DNA of 64,000 nucleotides from Allorhizobium borbori (GTDB lineage Bacteria; Pseudomonadota; Alphaproteobacteria; Rhizobiales; Rhizobiaceae): positions 1-64,000 of the forward strand of contig NZ_JACIDU010000020.1 of assembly GCF_014196535.1 (NCBI RefSeq), in the 5' to 3' direction. Shown one piece after another: positions 28,569 to 36,661 of this stretch. The notes under the pieces were generated by a model. It was given only the letters and a program-made list of their open reading frames with translations. It made no database searches and was not told where the DNA came from. How positions within the stretch are numbered: position 1 is the stretch's first letter; every line of letters begins with the position of its first letter. Made by a program: the position numbers and the translations under genes.

Positions 28569-29383
28569 GCCTTGTTCTCCGATGCGGACCAGGGGAAAAC
28601 GGCAAGACGGATGCGATCGAGTAGCCAGTCGGTGAGAACGGCAATCAATGTGATCCAGACGACGTAGGGGAAGATCACATCCATCGCGAGATAACGCCGC
28701 ACAAGGAAGATGCGGTAACCTAGGCCGCTATCGGCGGAAATGGCTTCCGCCGCGATGAGAAACAGCCAGGCGGGTCCGAGCTGGAGCCGCAGCACGGTGA
28801 TGAGGCGCGGCAGGGTTTGTGGCAAAACCACTCTGAGCGCGATCTGCCAGGATGAGCCGCCAAGCGTTTCCGCCTTGATGACCTGTTCGCGGGGCAGGCT
28901 CAGCGCGAAAAGCGAGAGGTCGCGGACCATTACGGGCGCAACGCCGATGACGATCAGCGCCACTTTCGAGACTTCGCCGAGGCCGAGTGCTATGAAGAGG
29001 ATGGGTAGCAGCGCCAGCGGCGGCACCATCGAGATGGCGGCGACAAAGGGGGCCAGTAGCGACCGCGCATAGGGCAGCATGCCGATCAACATGCCGATGA
29101 CGAGCGCGATTGCCGTCGCTATGCCGAGCCCCGAAAACAGGCGAACGAGGCTTGCCAGCGTATCCGTCCATAACACGATATCGCCGGTGCGGGCATCGGC
29201 CACGAAGGCAAGGCGGTTGATCGCATCGGCAAAGCCGGCAAGACCGGGCAGGAGCTTGTCATTGGCATTCTCTGCCAGCCTCGCCGCCGAGCCGATCGTA
29301 TAGGCAACGAGCACGGCCGCAAACGGCAGCGCGGCAAGGGCAAGGCGCGCGCCGTTGGAAGGTCGCGTATTGATCCAGCGCAT
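28565..29383 (-). CDS. ABC transporter permease (SsuC/TauC type)
   Basis: 272 residues with about six membrane helices and the binding-protein-dependent transport loop (ALSLPREQVIKAETLGGSSWQIALRVVLPQTLPRLI), the EAA-like motif that contacts the ATPase. The ATG at 29383 (MRWINTRPSN) has GGGAG 6 nt upstream; a longer frame to 29494 has no family support. It is the inner-membrane component of the same importer. Confidence 0.9.
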   Translation of the reverse strand: MRWINTRPSNGARLALAALPFAAVLVAYTIGSAARLAENANDKLLPGLAGFADAINRLAFVADARTGDIVLWTDTLASLVRLFSGLGIATAIALVIGMLIGMLPYARSLLAPFVAAISMVPPLALLPILFIALGLGEVSKVALIVIGVAPVMVRDLSLFALSLPREQVIKAETLGGSSWQIALRVVLPQTLPRLITVLRLQLGPAWLFLIAAEAISADSGLGYRIFLVRRYLAMDVIFPYVVWITLIAVLTDWLLDRIRLAVFPWSASENKA

Positions 29384-29412
29384 GGGAAGCTCCCGGATGA
29401 GAAGGGAAACGG

Positions 29413-29487
29413 ACCGGGCAGGGCGGTCGCCCGGTGGTGGTGTCAAGGGTGTGAATTTCTCCCGGCCCTCCCCGAAACGGGAAGGGC
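29413..29487. repeat. two stem-loops between substrate-binding protein and permease genes
   Basis: ACCGGGC (29413-29419) pairs with GCCCGGT (29429-29435). GCCCTCCCCG (29465-29474) pairs with CGGGAAGGGC (29478-29487) with one mismatch. Such loops after a binding-protein gene often stabilise the upstream mRNA so that more binding protein is made than permease. That role is inferred. Confidence 0.5.
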
Positions 29488-29513
29488 TTGCCACGCGGCA
29501 GGGGGCGGCCTTT

Positions 29514-30587
29514 TTACAGGGTGCCCTTGGCGGCTGCGTTCATGTAGTCGGTCGTGAACCGGAACTTCACATTGCCCTTGTCACCGTGAACGATGCCGCC
29601 GGGGAACTCGATGCCGATGACATCGGCGGACGGAGCGCCGTTACCGAGCAGTCCCTTTTCGAACAGAAACGTGCGAACGAGGTCCATCGTCATCGGCAGG
29701 TTCGGCGAGGCGGTGAAGGCAACCGCATCCGCTGGCTTGTCGAACAGCTTGGTGGCGGCCATCTGCGCCTCGAAGCCGGCCAGATCGGTGCCCGATGCCT
29801 TGCCCATGGTTTCTCGGGCGGCCTTGCCTTCGGCGCTCTCGGCGGTCATCACCTTCATCGTGTCGTACCAGATGCCGGCCAGTGCCTTTCCGAAATCCGG
29901 GTTGTCCTTCAGCACATCGGTGTTGGCGACCATGAGGTCTATGATTTCGCCCGGGATCTGTGAACTGTCGAACACCTTCCTGGCCGATGGAGTTTCGAGG
30001 ATCGAGGAAACCAACGGGTTCCACGTCACCACGGCTGTGACATCCGGTGTCTGGAAGGCGGCGACCATGTCGGCGTCGGAGGTGTTGACCACCTTCACGT
30101 CGCGCTCGGAAGAGCCGATACTTTCGAGTGCACGCGCCAGCAGGTAGTGCGACACGGAGAATTCGACCAGATTGACGTTCTGGCCCTTCACATCCTCAAG
30201 CTTTGCCTTGTCCTTCAGGATCACCGCGTCGTTGCCGTTGGAAAAGTCGCCGACGATGACGGCGGTCGTGTCGACGCCTCCGGCAGCCGGAATGGACAGG
30301 CCGTCCATGTTGGTCAGCGTCACGGCGTCGTAGGCGCCGGCGGTGTATTGGTTCATCGACTCCACATAGTCGTTGAACTGTGTCACCTCGATGTTGATGC
30401 CGTATTTGTCGGCCCACTTCTTGACGATGCCGTGGTCGGCGGCATAGCCCCACGGCATCCAGCCGACATAGATCGACCAGGCAACCTTGAAATCCTTCTT
30501 CGGCGAGGCTTCTGCCGTGAAGGCAGCCGAAAGCGCCAAAGAGGCGGTCAGTGCGGTAATGGATAGAATTTTCCTGAAAGCTTGCAT
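29514..30587 (-). CDS. periplasmic substrate-binding protein of the guanidine-riboswitch-controlled ABC importer
   Basis: 357 residues. A Sec signal peptide (MQAFRKILSITALTASLALS, cleavage near AEA) precedes a NMT1/SsuA-like binding fold (FKVAWSIYVGWMPWGYAADHGIVKKW, then NLVEFSVSHYLLARALE). It is the first gene after the riboswitch. AAGGGGAA precedes the ATG at 30587. A reading from 30770 would run backwards through the riboswitch and is rejected. It is the most expressed transporter component if the downstream stem-loops act as expected. Ligand: probably guanidine or a derivative. Confidence 0.9.
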   Translation of the reverse strand: MQAFRKILSITALTASLALSAAFTAEASPKKDFKVAWSIYVGWMPWGYAADHGIVKKWADKYGINIEVTQFNDYVESMNQYTAGAYDAVTLTNMDGLSIPAAGGVDTTAVIVGDFSNGNDAVILKDKAKLEDVKGQNVNLVEFSVSHYLLARALESIGSSERDVKVVNTSDADMVAAFQTPDVTAVVTWNPLVSSILETPSARKVFDSSQIPGEIIDLMVANTDVLKDNPDFGKALAGIWYDTMKVMTAESAEGKAARETMGKASGTDLAGFEAQMAATKLFDKPADAVAFTASPNLPMTMDLVRTFLFEKGLLGNGAPSADVIGIEFPGGIVHGDKGNVKFRFTTDYMNAAAKGTL

Positions 30588-30612
30588 TGGTATTCCCCTT
30601 TTGCTTGTTATC

Positions 30613-30650
30613 AAAAAGGGATCGGCAAAGACCAACGCCGCCAATCCCTT
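30613..30650 (-). terminator. intrinsic terminator of the guanidine-I riboswitch (expression platform)
   Basis: On the minus strand AAGGGATTGGC (30650-30640) pairs over 11 bp, one G-U, with GCCGATCCCTT (30626-30616) around a 13-nt loop, followed by TTT. Its 5' arm shares bases with the 3' side of aptamer stem P1 (GCCAA, 30653-30649). Ligand-stabilised P1 should therefore block the terminator and turn the operon on. Confidence 0.75.
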
Positions 30651-30771
30651 GGCTAACGAGGTCTCCCGGGCTTTTGTCCCGCCGTGCACCTGAACAGGAT
30701 GTCTCCCCCGTTCAGTGGCTGCTCTCGGACCAGTCATGCACATTCTGTGCATCGGAACCCTAGCGGCCAAA
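30649..30771 (-). promoter_or_regulatory. guanidine-I (ykkC) riboswitch aptamer
   Basis: Read on the minus strand, the leader contains the conserved ykkC blocks in order: CTAGGGTTCCG (30763-30753), ACTGGTCCGAGAG (30734-30722), then ACGGCGGGACAAAAGCC and CCGGGAGAC ending at 30661. P1 is closed by TTGGC (30770-30766) with GCCAA (30653-30649). The variable hairpin ATGCACAGAATGTGCAT separates the first two blocks. This class binds free guanidinium and switches on guanidine export, carboxylase or uptake genes. It sits 61 bp before the substrate-binding protein gene. Confidence 0.93.
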
Positions 30772-30782
30772 CTCTATCCCTA

Positions 30783-30810
30783 CGTGTAGCACAAGGCCTG
30801 AAAAAGACAA
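30783..30810 (-). promoter_or_regulatory. candidate promoter for the guanidine operon
   Basis: On the minus strand TTGTCT (30810-30805), a 16-nt spacer and TACACG (30788-30783) lie just upstream of the aptamer, placing +1 near 30775. It is a sigma70-like match of moderate quality. Confidence 0.4.
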
Positions 30811-31043
30811 GCGGAATTATGCTGCGCTGCGGTCGATTTTGCATGAAAAAGTGCCAAATATTGAGGCAATTTGTGCAAAATTGCCCATCATGAAGGCAAT
30901 GCCCGTTAGGGCTGTTGGTGCAATTATTTGGTGTGTGTGCTGAAGGAAATTTCCGACGCGACCTGTAAAGACACCCACGCGCTCATGCATTATATCTTGA
31001 CGATGGTCAGGATGACCGGGCCATGGAGCCAAAAGGGGGTGCC
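30811..31043. other. intergenic region between guanidine operon and kef pair
   Basis: A/T-richer divergent region. No supported gene is visible. It must hold the promoter of the plus-strand kef pair, but I cannot define boxes. Confidence 0.4.
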
Positions 31044-31319
31044 ATGCACATGATTCAGGTAATGGCCGGCGGCGGGCTGCTGCTGGCCGTATTCGCATTG
31101 TTCGGAAAGCTCTGGGGTGGCGACGTCACTGCCGTCGCGACGGGCGCAAAGTTCTTCATTCCGGTCTGGCTGGCCGTCACTCTGGTCAATATGTGGGTCG
31201 GCGTTACAAAGGCCGGCTATACCGTCGCGCAGGAACTACCGATCCTCCTTATCGTCTTCGCCGTGCCTGCCGCTTTTGCCGGTCTCGTCATCTGGCAAAT
31301 GCTGCGGGTGGTCGAATGA
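31044..31319 (+). CDS. small three-helix membrane protein coupled to Kef-type antiporter
   Basis: 91 residues with three predicted membrane helices: about 4-22 (VMAGGGLLLAVFALFGKLW), 35-55 (FFIPVWLAVTLVNMWVGV) and 66-88 (LPILLIVFAVPAAFAGLVIW). I do not recognise a named family. Its stop overlaps the ATG of the antiporter (ATGA), so the two are translationally coupled and probably made in equal amounts. An ancillary or assembly subunit is plausible by analogy with KefF/KefG, though those are soluble flavoproteins and unrelated. The ATG at 31044 has GGGGGT upstream, better than the ATG at 31023. Confidence 0.7.
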   Translation: MHMIQVMAGGGLLLAVFALFGKLWGGDVTAVATGAKFFIPVWLAVTLVNMWVGVTKAGYTVAQELPILLIVFAVPAAFAGLVIWQMLRVVE

Positions 31320-33112
31320 CGGTTGAACCCACCGTGGCAGATCATGCTGCCGCTGCCGGTCATCACGGCATCGACATTGTACCGATCGTCGTTCTTCTGG
31401 CCGCGGCGGTTATTGCCGTGCCGCTGTTCAAGCGATTAGGCCTCGGCTCGGTGCTGGGGTATCTGGCCGCTGGTCTGGTCATCGGGCCATTCGGCTTCGG
31501 TGTCTTTTCCGATGCGCAGTCCATTCTCCCGGTTGCCGAACTGGGTGTCGTCATGTTCCTCTTCATCATCGGACTTGAGATGCAGCCGTCGCGGCTGTGG
31601 TCCATGCGCGGGGAAATCTTCGGGCTCGGCCTGTTGCAGGTCGGTGTCTGCATCGGATTACTGACCTGCGTCGGACTTGCACTCGGCTATCCGGTCGCAC
31701 AGAGTTTCGTCGCCGGCACCGGTTTCGTTTTGACCTCCACGGCTATTGTCATGCAGATGCTGGAAGAGCGTGGCACCATGGGTGAGCCGAAGGGCCGCCG
31801 GGTCGTGGCAATCCTGCTGCTTGAAGACCTTGCTATCGTGCCGCTTCTGGCGCTTGTCGCCTTTCTGGCGCCGGGCGGGGCGGAAACGACGATTTCCGAA
31901 CGCCTTGTCGATGTGGGTATCGGCCTTGCCTCGATCGTCGCACTTGTCGTGGCGGGTCGTTATCTGCTCGATCCGATGTTCCGTCTGCTTGGCAAGGCCC
32001 GGGCCCGCGAGGTGATGACGGCGGCGGCGCTCTTTGTGGTTCTGGGGGCGGCTCTTGCCATGCAACTCGGGGGGCTCTCCATGGCCATGGGCGCGTTTCT
32101 GGCCGGCGTACTGCTGTCGGAATCATCGTTCCGCCATCAGCTTGAGGCCGACATCGAACCGTTTCGCGGCATCCTGCTTGGCCTTTTCTTCCTCGGCGTC
32201 GGCATGGCGCTCGATCTCAAGGTGATCGCCGCGAACTGGCCTCTGATCGTGGAAGCCGTCGTCGCCTATATGGTGCTCAAGACCCTTGGTATCTACGTGG
32301 TTGCCCGTCTGTTCAAGGCCGCGCATCGCGAGGCGCTGGAACGCGCGGTGCTGATGGCGCAGGGCGGGGAGTTTGCCTTCGTCCTTTATGCAGCGGCCAC
32401 CGCCGCCGGCATTATCGATGGTGAGGCCAATGCAATCCTCACCGCAACCATCATCGTGTCGATGGCGCTGACGCCGCTGATGATCATTCTCCATGACCGG
32501 TTGATGCCGCGTACCGAAGCTTCGCTGGATGGGGTCGAGGCCGTGGATCGCCATCGGGCGAGTGTCCTGCTCATCGGCTTCGGTCGCGTCGGCCAGGTCA
32601 TCAGCCAGCCGCTTCTCGGCCGGGCTTGCTCCATCACCATGATCGAAAATGATCCGGACGCCATCCGTGACGTGCGCGATTTTGGTTTCAAGGTGCATTA
32701 CGGCGATGGTTCCCGGCTCGACATTCTGCGTGCTGCCGGGGCGGCAGAGGCGAAAGTCGTCATCGTTGCCGTGAACGATCGCGAGGCCACGCTGAAGATC
32801 GTCGAACTCATGAAGGCAGAATTTCCGCTGGTTCCGGTCATCGCCCGGTCCTACGATCGCGAGCACGCATTGAAGCTGGTGCATGCCGGTGTTGATTTCC
32901 AGGCTCGGGAAACTTTCGAGTCCGCCCTGTCCCTTGCCGAAAAAGCACTGGAGTTCATGGATGTCGAGGAGGAGGAGCGCGTCGAGGTGATCGAGGATAT
33001 TCGCCGACGTGATGCCGAGCGCTTTGCCAACGAACTCGTCGGTGGTCTCGATGCAGGACGCGTCTTCCTCTATGGCAACGCACCACAGCGGGGCCTGCCG
33101 AAATCATCTTGA
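31316..33112 (+). CDS. CPA2 family monovalent cation:proton antiporter (KefB/KefC-like)
   Basis: 598 residues. The N-terminal about 390 residues form the Na+/H+ exchanger fold with about 12 helices (LGSVLGYLAAGLVIGPFGFG early, then FIIGLEMQPSRLW). The C-terminal half starts at about 405 with the RCK/TrkA-N nucleotide-binding domain (VLLIGFGRVGQVISQPLL, then DPDAIRDVRDFGFKVHYGDGSRLDILRAAG). Kef proteins export K+ in exchange for H+ during electrophile stress. Glutathione dependence cannot be assumed here. It overlaps by 9 bp, tail to tail, with the GGDEF-EAL gene. Confidence 0.9.
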   Translation: MTVEPTVADHAAAAGHHGIDIVPIVVLLAAAVIAVPLFKRLGLGSVLGYLAAGLVIGPFGFGVFSDAQSILPVAELGVVMFLFIIGLEMQPSRLWSMRGEIFGLGLLQVGVCIGLLTCVGLALGYPVAQSFVAGTGFVLTSTAIVMQMLEERGTMGEPKGRRVVAILLLEDLAIVPLLALVAFLAPGGAETTISERLVDVGIGLASIVALVVAGRYLLDPMFRLLGKARAREVMTAAALFVVLGAALAMQLGGLSMAMGAFLAGVLLSESSFRHQLEADIEPFRGILLGLFFLGVGMALDLKVIAANWPLIVEAVVAYMVLKTLGIYVVARLFKAAHREALERAVLMAQGGEFAFVLYAAATAAGIIDGEANAILTATIIVSMALTPLMIILHDRLMPRTEASLDGVEAVDRHRASVLLIGFGRVGQVISQPLLGRACSITMIENDPDAIRDVRDFGFKVHYGDGSRLDILRAAGAAEAKVVIVAVNDREATLKIVELMKAEFPLVPVIARSYDREHALKLVHAGVDFQARETFESALSLAEKALEFMDVEEEERVEVIEDIRRRDAERFANELVGGLDAGRVFLYGNAPQRGLPKSS

Positions 33113-35254
33113 ATCAGCGTTCGTCGCGATCTGAAGAAGCGCCTCGAGGGGCATGGGCCGCCCTAGCAGGTAACCTTGCCCCTCGTCGCATCCGAAGGAG
33201 AGCAACATGCGCTTTTGCGCCTCGGTTTCGACGCCCTCAGCGATCACCTTCAGGCTGAAATCCCGACCGAGGCCGACAACGGCGCGCACGATGGCCGCGC
33301 TGCCTGGCTCGGTTTCCAGCGTCTGCACGAAGCTGCGGTCTATCTTGATAGTGTCGAAAGGGAACTTGCAGAGATAGGCGAGGGAGGAATAACCCGTGCC
33401 GAAATCATCGAGTGCGATGGTGACCCCAAGCGCCTTCAATGCTTCCAGCGCGCCAGCCGTTGCGCGGTTGTTTTCCAGAAGCAGGGATTCGGTGATCTCC
33501 ACCTCCAGCCGCGCAGGGGCAATGCCGGATAGCGCAAGCTTGGCGGCCACCGTCTCGGCGACATCGCTGCGGCGGAACTGAACCGGCGAAAGATTGACGG
33601 CCACACGGAAGTCGGCGGGCAGGCGAGTAAGCGCCTCGCAAGCCGTAGCCAGAACCCATTCACCGATCGGAACAATCAGGCCGGAAAGCTCTGCGACCGG
33701 AATAAAGTCGGCGGGACTGATGGGCCGCTTGGCGGGATGTGTCCAACGAAGCAATGCCTCGGCGCCGGTCAGCCGGCCTGTCACGAGGCAGAATTTTGGC
33801 TGATAGTTCAGTGTGAACTCGCCGCGCGACAGCGCGCCGCGAAGGTCGCTTTCCATGGAGCGCACGACCGAGATGCGGCGATCGTGCTCAGGCGTGAAAA
33901 AGCGCCAGCCATTGCCGCCATCGGACTTCGCCCGGTAGATTGCCAGATCGGCGGCATTAAGCAAGGCATCCGTATTGGCTTCGCCGAGGTCGGACGTCGC
34001 GATGCCAACCGATGCGGTGGTCGTGACAAGGTGGCCATCCACCGAGAACGTTTCACCGAATGCCGACTGCAGTCGGGCGGCAAGGCATGCGAGTTGGGTG
34101 CGGTCGGTCTGGCCGCTTCGTAAAATGGTGAACTCGTCACCGCCAATCCGTGCCAGCAGATCGGTTGGCCCCAGTTCTCTCGCCAGTCTGCGGGCGACGA
34201 CTTTGAGGAGCGCATCACCCACCCGGTGGCCGAAGGTGTCGTTGATTGCCATGAACCGGTCGAGATTGATGCTGATGACGGCGATATCGCCGTGGGCGGC
34301 AAGCGCGTCATTCATTACCTGCCGCAGATGATTGCGGTTGAAAACGCCGGTCAGTTCATCGTGTCTGGCCAGCCAGGCAAGCTTTTCGGCTACGGCCATC
34401 TCCTCCGTCACGTCCCGCACGATCAGGCCGAAGCCAAGCGGACCTTCCGGCGTGCTCCCGGCCCCACTGCCCCAGCTTGCAATGGAGACTTCGGTGGAAA
34501 TGGCACGCCCGTCCTTGGCGCGGGTGGTGAGCGTCAATGGTAGGCCGCTATGGCCTTCGACAGCATCCTCGAGTGCCTGTATCAGAAGGGTCGCATCTGC
34601 ATGATCGGTGGTGATGGCCGTGACCGGCTTTTCGATCATCTCATCGCCTGAGAAGCCGAAAATTTTCTCGGCGGCGGGGTTCCAATACCGGGTGTTGTAC
34701 GTCGAATCCGCTATGATGATACCTTCGCTGGCGGCATTCATCAGCGAGGAGGTCATGAGTTCGAGTTGTTCCAGCCGTCGCTTTTCTAGCCGATCCATGA
34801 CGAGCGTCGCAAGGTTCTTCAGACGCTCTCTTTCCTTCGGCGAAAACTGCGCTCTGGTCTGGCGGTCGAGGATGCACAGCGTGCCGATAACATAGCCCTT
34901 CGGCGTCGCCAGAGGCGCTCCGGCGTAGAAACGAAGCCCGCCTTCCGATGTCGCCACCAGAGGATTTTCGCAGAACCGCTGGTCGGCGGCCAGGTCTGGA
35001 ACCACCAGCAGATCGCGCCCCTGAATGGCGTGGCTACAGAACGCCAGTTCTCTGGGAAGATCCTGAACCTCAAGTCCGATTTTGGATTTTACCCACACCG
35101 TATCGCGGGCCACGAGATTGATCATCGCGATCGGGACTTCAAAGATGTCGGCTGTCAGTCGGCATATGTGATCGTAATCGCTTTCGGGTGGCGTTCCGAA
35201 AATGCCGTATTGGTCGAGTTCCCTCAGTCGCTCCAGTTCGTGCAAGGGTGCCAT
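33104..35254 (-). CDS. GAF-PAS-GGDEF-EAL c-di-GMP enzyme
   Basis: 716 residues. Order: GAF domain about 15-165 (ICRLTADIFEVPIAMINLV, FCSHAIQGRDLLVVPDL), PAS about 185-300, GGDEF about 310-460 with intact RIGGDEF, and EAL about 475-716 with intact GAEALLRW and DDFGTGYSSLAYL. Both catalytic motifs are preserved, so either synthesis or hydrolysis of c-di-GMP is possible. The inhibitory RxxD site before GGDEF is absent (GPTD). There is no membrane segment. The ATG at 35254 has GGGAGGGG upstream and is 2 nt past the stop of the preceding diguanylate cyclase, so they form an operon. Confidence 0.9.
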   Translation of the reverse strand: MAPLHELERLRELDQYGIFGTPPESDYDHICRLTADIFEVPIAMINLVARDTVWVKSKIGLEVQDLPRELAFCSHAIQGRDLLVVPDLAADQRFCENPLVATSEGGLRFYAGAPLATPKGYVIGTLCILDRQTRAQFSPKERERLKNLATLVMDRLEKRRLEQLELMTSSLMNAASEGIIIADSTYNTRYWNPAAEKIFGFSGDEMIEKPVTAITTDHADATLLIQALEDAVEGHSGLPLTLTTRAKDGRAISTEVSIASWGSGAGSTPEGPLGFGLIVRDVTEEMAVAEKLAWLARHDELTGVFNRNHLRQVMNDALAAHGDIAVISINLDRFMAINDTFGHRVGDALLKVVARRLARELGPTDLLARIGGDEFTILRSGQTDRTQLACLAARLQSAFGETFSVDGHLVTTTASVGIATSDLGEANTDALLNAADLAIYRAKSDGGNGWRFFTPEHDRRISVVRSMESDLRGALSRGEFTLNYQPKFCLVTGRLTGAEALLRWTHPAKRPISPADFIPVAELSGLIVPIGEWVLATACEALTRLPADFRVAVNLSPVQFRRSDVAETVAAKLALSGIAPARLEVEITESLLLENNRATAGALEALKALGVTIALDDFGTGYSSLAYLCKFPFDTIKIDRSFVQTLETEPGSAAIVRAVVGLGRDFSLKVIAEGVETEAQKRMLLSFGCDEGQGYLLGRPMPLEALLQIATNADSR

Positions 35255-35256
35255 CC

Positions 35257-36255
35257 TCAAACCCCTCCCTGTCCTGCGACGGCCTGGCTGTCCGGCCTCG
35301 CATTGCCGGTGGCTATGATCAGGTTTCGGCCGCCTGCCTTTGCCTGATAGAGCATTCCGTCTGCGTCCTTGTAGAGATCGCTGCTGGTCATGGGCGCTTG
35401 CCATTCCACTACGCCAGCGGAAAATGTGAAACCGAGCCGTTGAGGCAGAAGCTGACTGGCCCGGTGCAGATGGTGTTTGAAACGTTGGAGCGCGGTCACG
35501 GCAGCGGTCCCGCCCGTGTTCGGCATGATCAGCAGGAACTCCTCGCCCCCAATTCTGCCGACCCGGTCGCTGTTGCGAAAAATATGCGTGCAGTAACGCC
35601 CGAAATGGCGCAACACGTCATCGCCTGCGTGATGGCCATAGCTGTCGTTGATCCTCTTGAAATAGTCGATGTCGATGAGAGCAATCGACAGAGGTACGCC
35701 TTCGCTGGCCAACTGCACGCAGTCGTCAAGGTAGCGCATGATGGCGCGGCGGTTCGCCAGCCCTGTCAGGGGATCCGTTTCCGCAGCGTGCAGCGCCGCG
35801 TCGCGCGCATGCTCCAGCCCGATTTCCCGTTGCTTGAGCGATGTGAAATCCTGAAGGACGAGCATAATCCAGCCGTCATTATAGGTCGTTTCCACGGCCC
35901 ACATCCAGCGACCGTCGGCTAGATCCACCTCGAACTTGCGGTTGGGCATCGAGCGGCGCTTTTCATTCGCCGTGGCCAGCCACGTATCGATATCATCGGT
36001 CAGGATAAGCGCTCCGCGCATTGTGGAATGGCAGTGGCGGATCACGCTTTCAAACGTCTGCGGTCCATCCTGAACATCGAAAGCATCGCGAAAGGCGGGG
36101 CCATAAAACACGAGCCTGTCCTCAGGATCGAAGATCGCGATAGCCATGCCATTGGCAGCAAGTCCATCCAGTAATGCCGGAAGTGCGGCAGGCCCGAAGC
36201 GGTCGGCCAGTCTTTGCGCGTTCGTGGGCAGTCGGGTGGGCGCGTCCTTGCTCAT
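35257..36255 (-). CDS. PAS-GGDEF diguanylate cyclase
   Basis: 332 residues. The N-terminal PAS-like domain (about 25-165, AIAIFDPEDRLVFYGPAFRDAF) is followed by a GGDEF domain (about 175-330) with DIDYFKRINDSYGHHAGDDVLR and active site RIGGEEF. Arg-Asn-Ser-Asp five residues before GGEEF is a canonical RxxD product-inhibition site. It should make c-di-GMP. It is upstream of, and co-transcribed with, the GGDEF-EAL gene. The ATG at 36255 is chosen over a longer 36345 frame whose leader has no domain. Confidence 0.9.
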   Translation of the reverse strand: MSKDAPTRLPTNAQRLADRFGPAALPALLDGLAANGMAIAIFDPEDRLVFYGPAFRDAFDVQDGPQTFESVIRHCHSTMRGALILTDDIDTWLATANEKRRSMPNRKFEVDLADGRWMWAVETTYNDGWIMLVLQDFTSLKQREIGLEHARDAALHAAETDPLTGLANRRAIMRYLDDCVQLASEGVPLSIALIDIDYFKRINDSYGHHAGDDVLRHFGRYCTHIFRNSDRVGRIGGEEFLLIMPNTGGTAAVTALQRFKHHLHRASQLLPQRLGFTFSAGVVEWQAPMTSSDLYKDADGMLYQAKAGGRNLIIATGNARPDSQAVAGQGGV

Positions 36256-36661
36256 GCACCCTCGCCGTACCGACGGGGCGCGCTTGTGAGTGCGTCGGCA
36301 CGCAAAGCGATAAAATCGGTTCCAGGAGAAATAATGATAGAGCAATTCATGGCAGAGGAAGAGCCTTGCATGTAGTAAGTATTAGCAATCATCAATATTA
36401 AGGCGCAAAATCATGTGCGTCTGCCATCGAATCGGCGTTGTCCAGCAGCATGTCGAAGTCTAGGCGATCGATCGCACGATAAGCTAGAAGCCGCATTCTC
36501 AATAAAACGTATAAATCTGGGAGAAAAACTGCTAATATATTGAGTGTCATCGCGGTGGAACACGCCTGCAATGATGTCGCAATCACATACCCTTCCCCGC
36601 CGGCATATTCTGGTTTAGAACGACTTTAAACTGCACGCCGTCATGCCCCGGGGGAAAAGAA
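36256..36661. other. intergenic region with doubtful small frame
   Basis: About 400 bp between divergent genes. A 62-codon minus-strand frame (36398-36586) uses several rare TTA codons, has no ribosome site I trust and no recognisable domain, so I do not call it a gene. GGGGGAAAAGA at 36650-36660 is the ribosome site of the P-type ATPase. Promoters of both flanking genes should lie here. Confidence 0.4.

Noticed and set aside
30588-30770. N-terminal extension of the substrate-binding protein
   Set aside because: It would translate the riboswitch and terminator. The ATG at 30587 gives a normal signal peptide with a good ribosome site.
30817-31098. 93-codon minus-strand frame overlapping the small Kef-linked gene
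   Set aside because: Arg/Pro/His-rich shadow composition; it overlaps the better-supported three-helix protein.
36398-36586. 62-codon minus-strand frame in the gap before the P-type ATPase
   Set aside because: Rare TTA codons, no ribosome site, no family resemblance.
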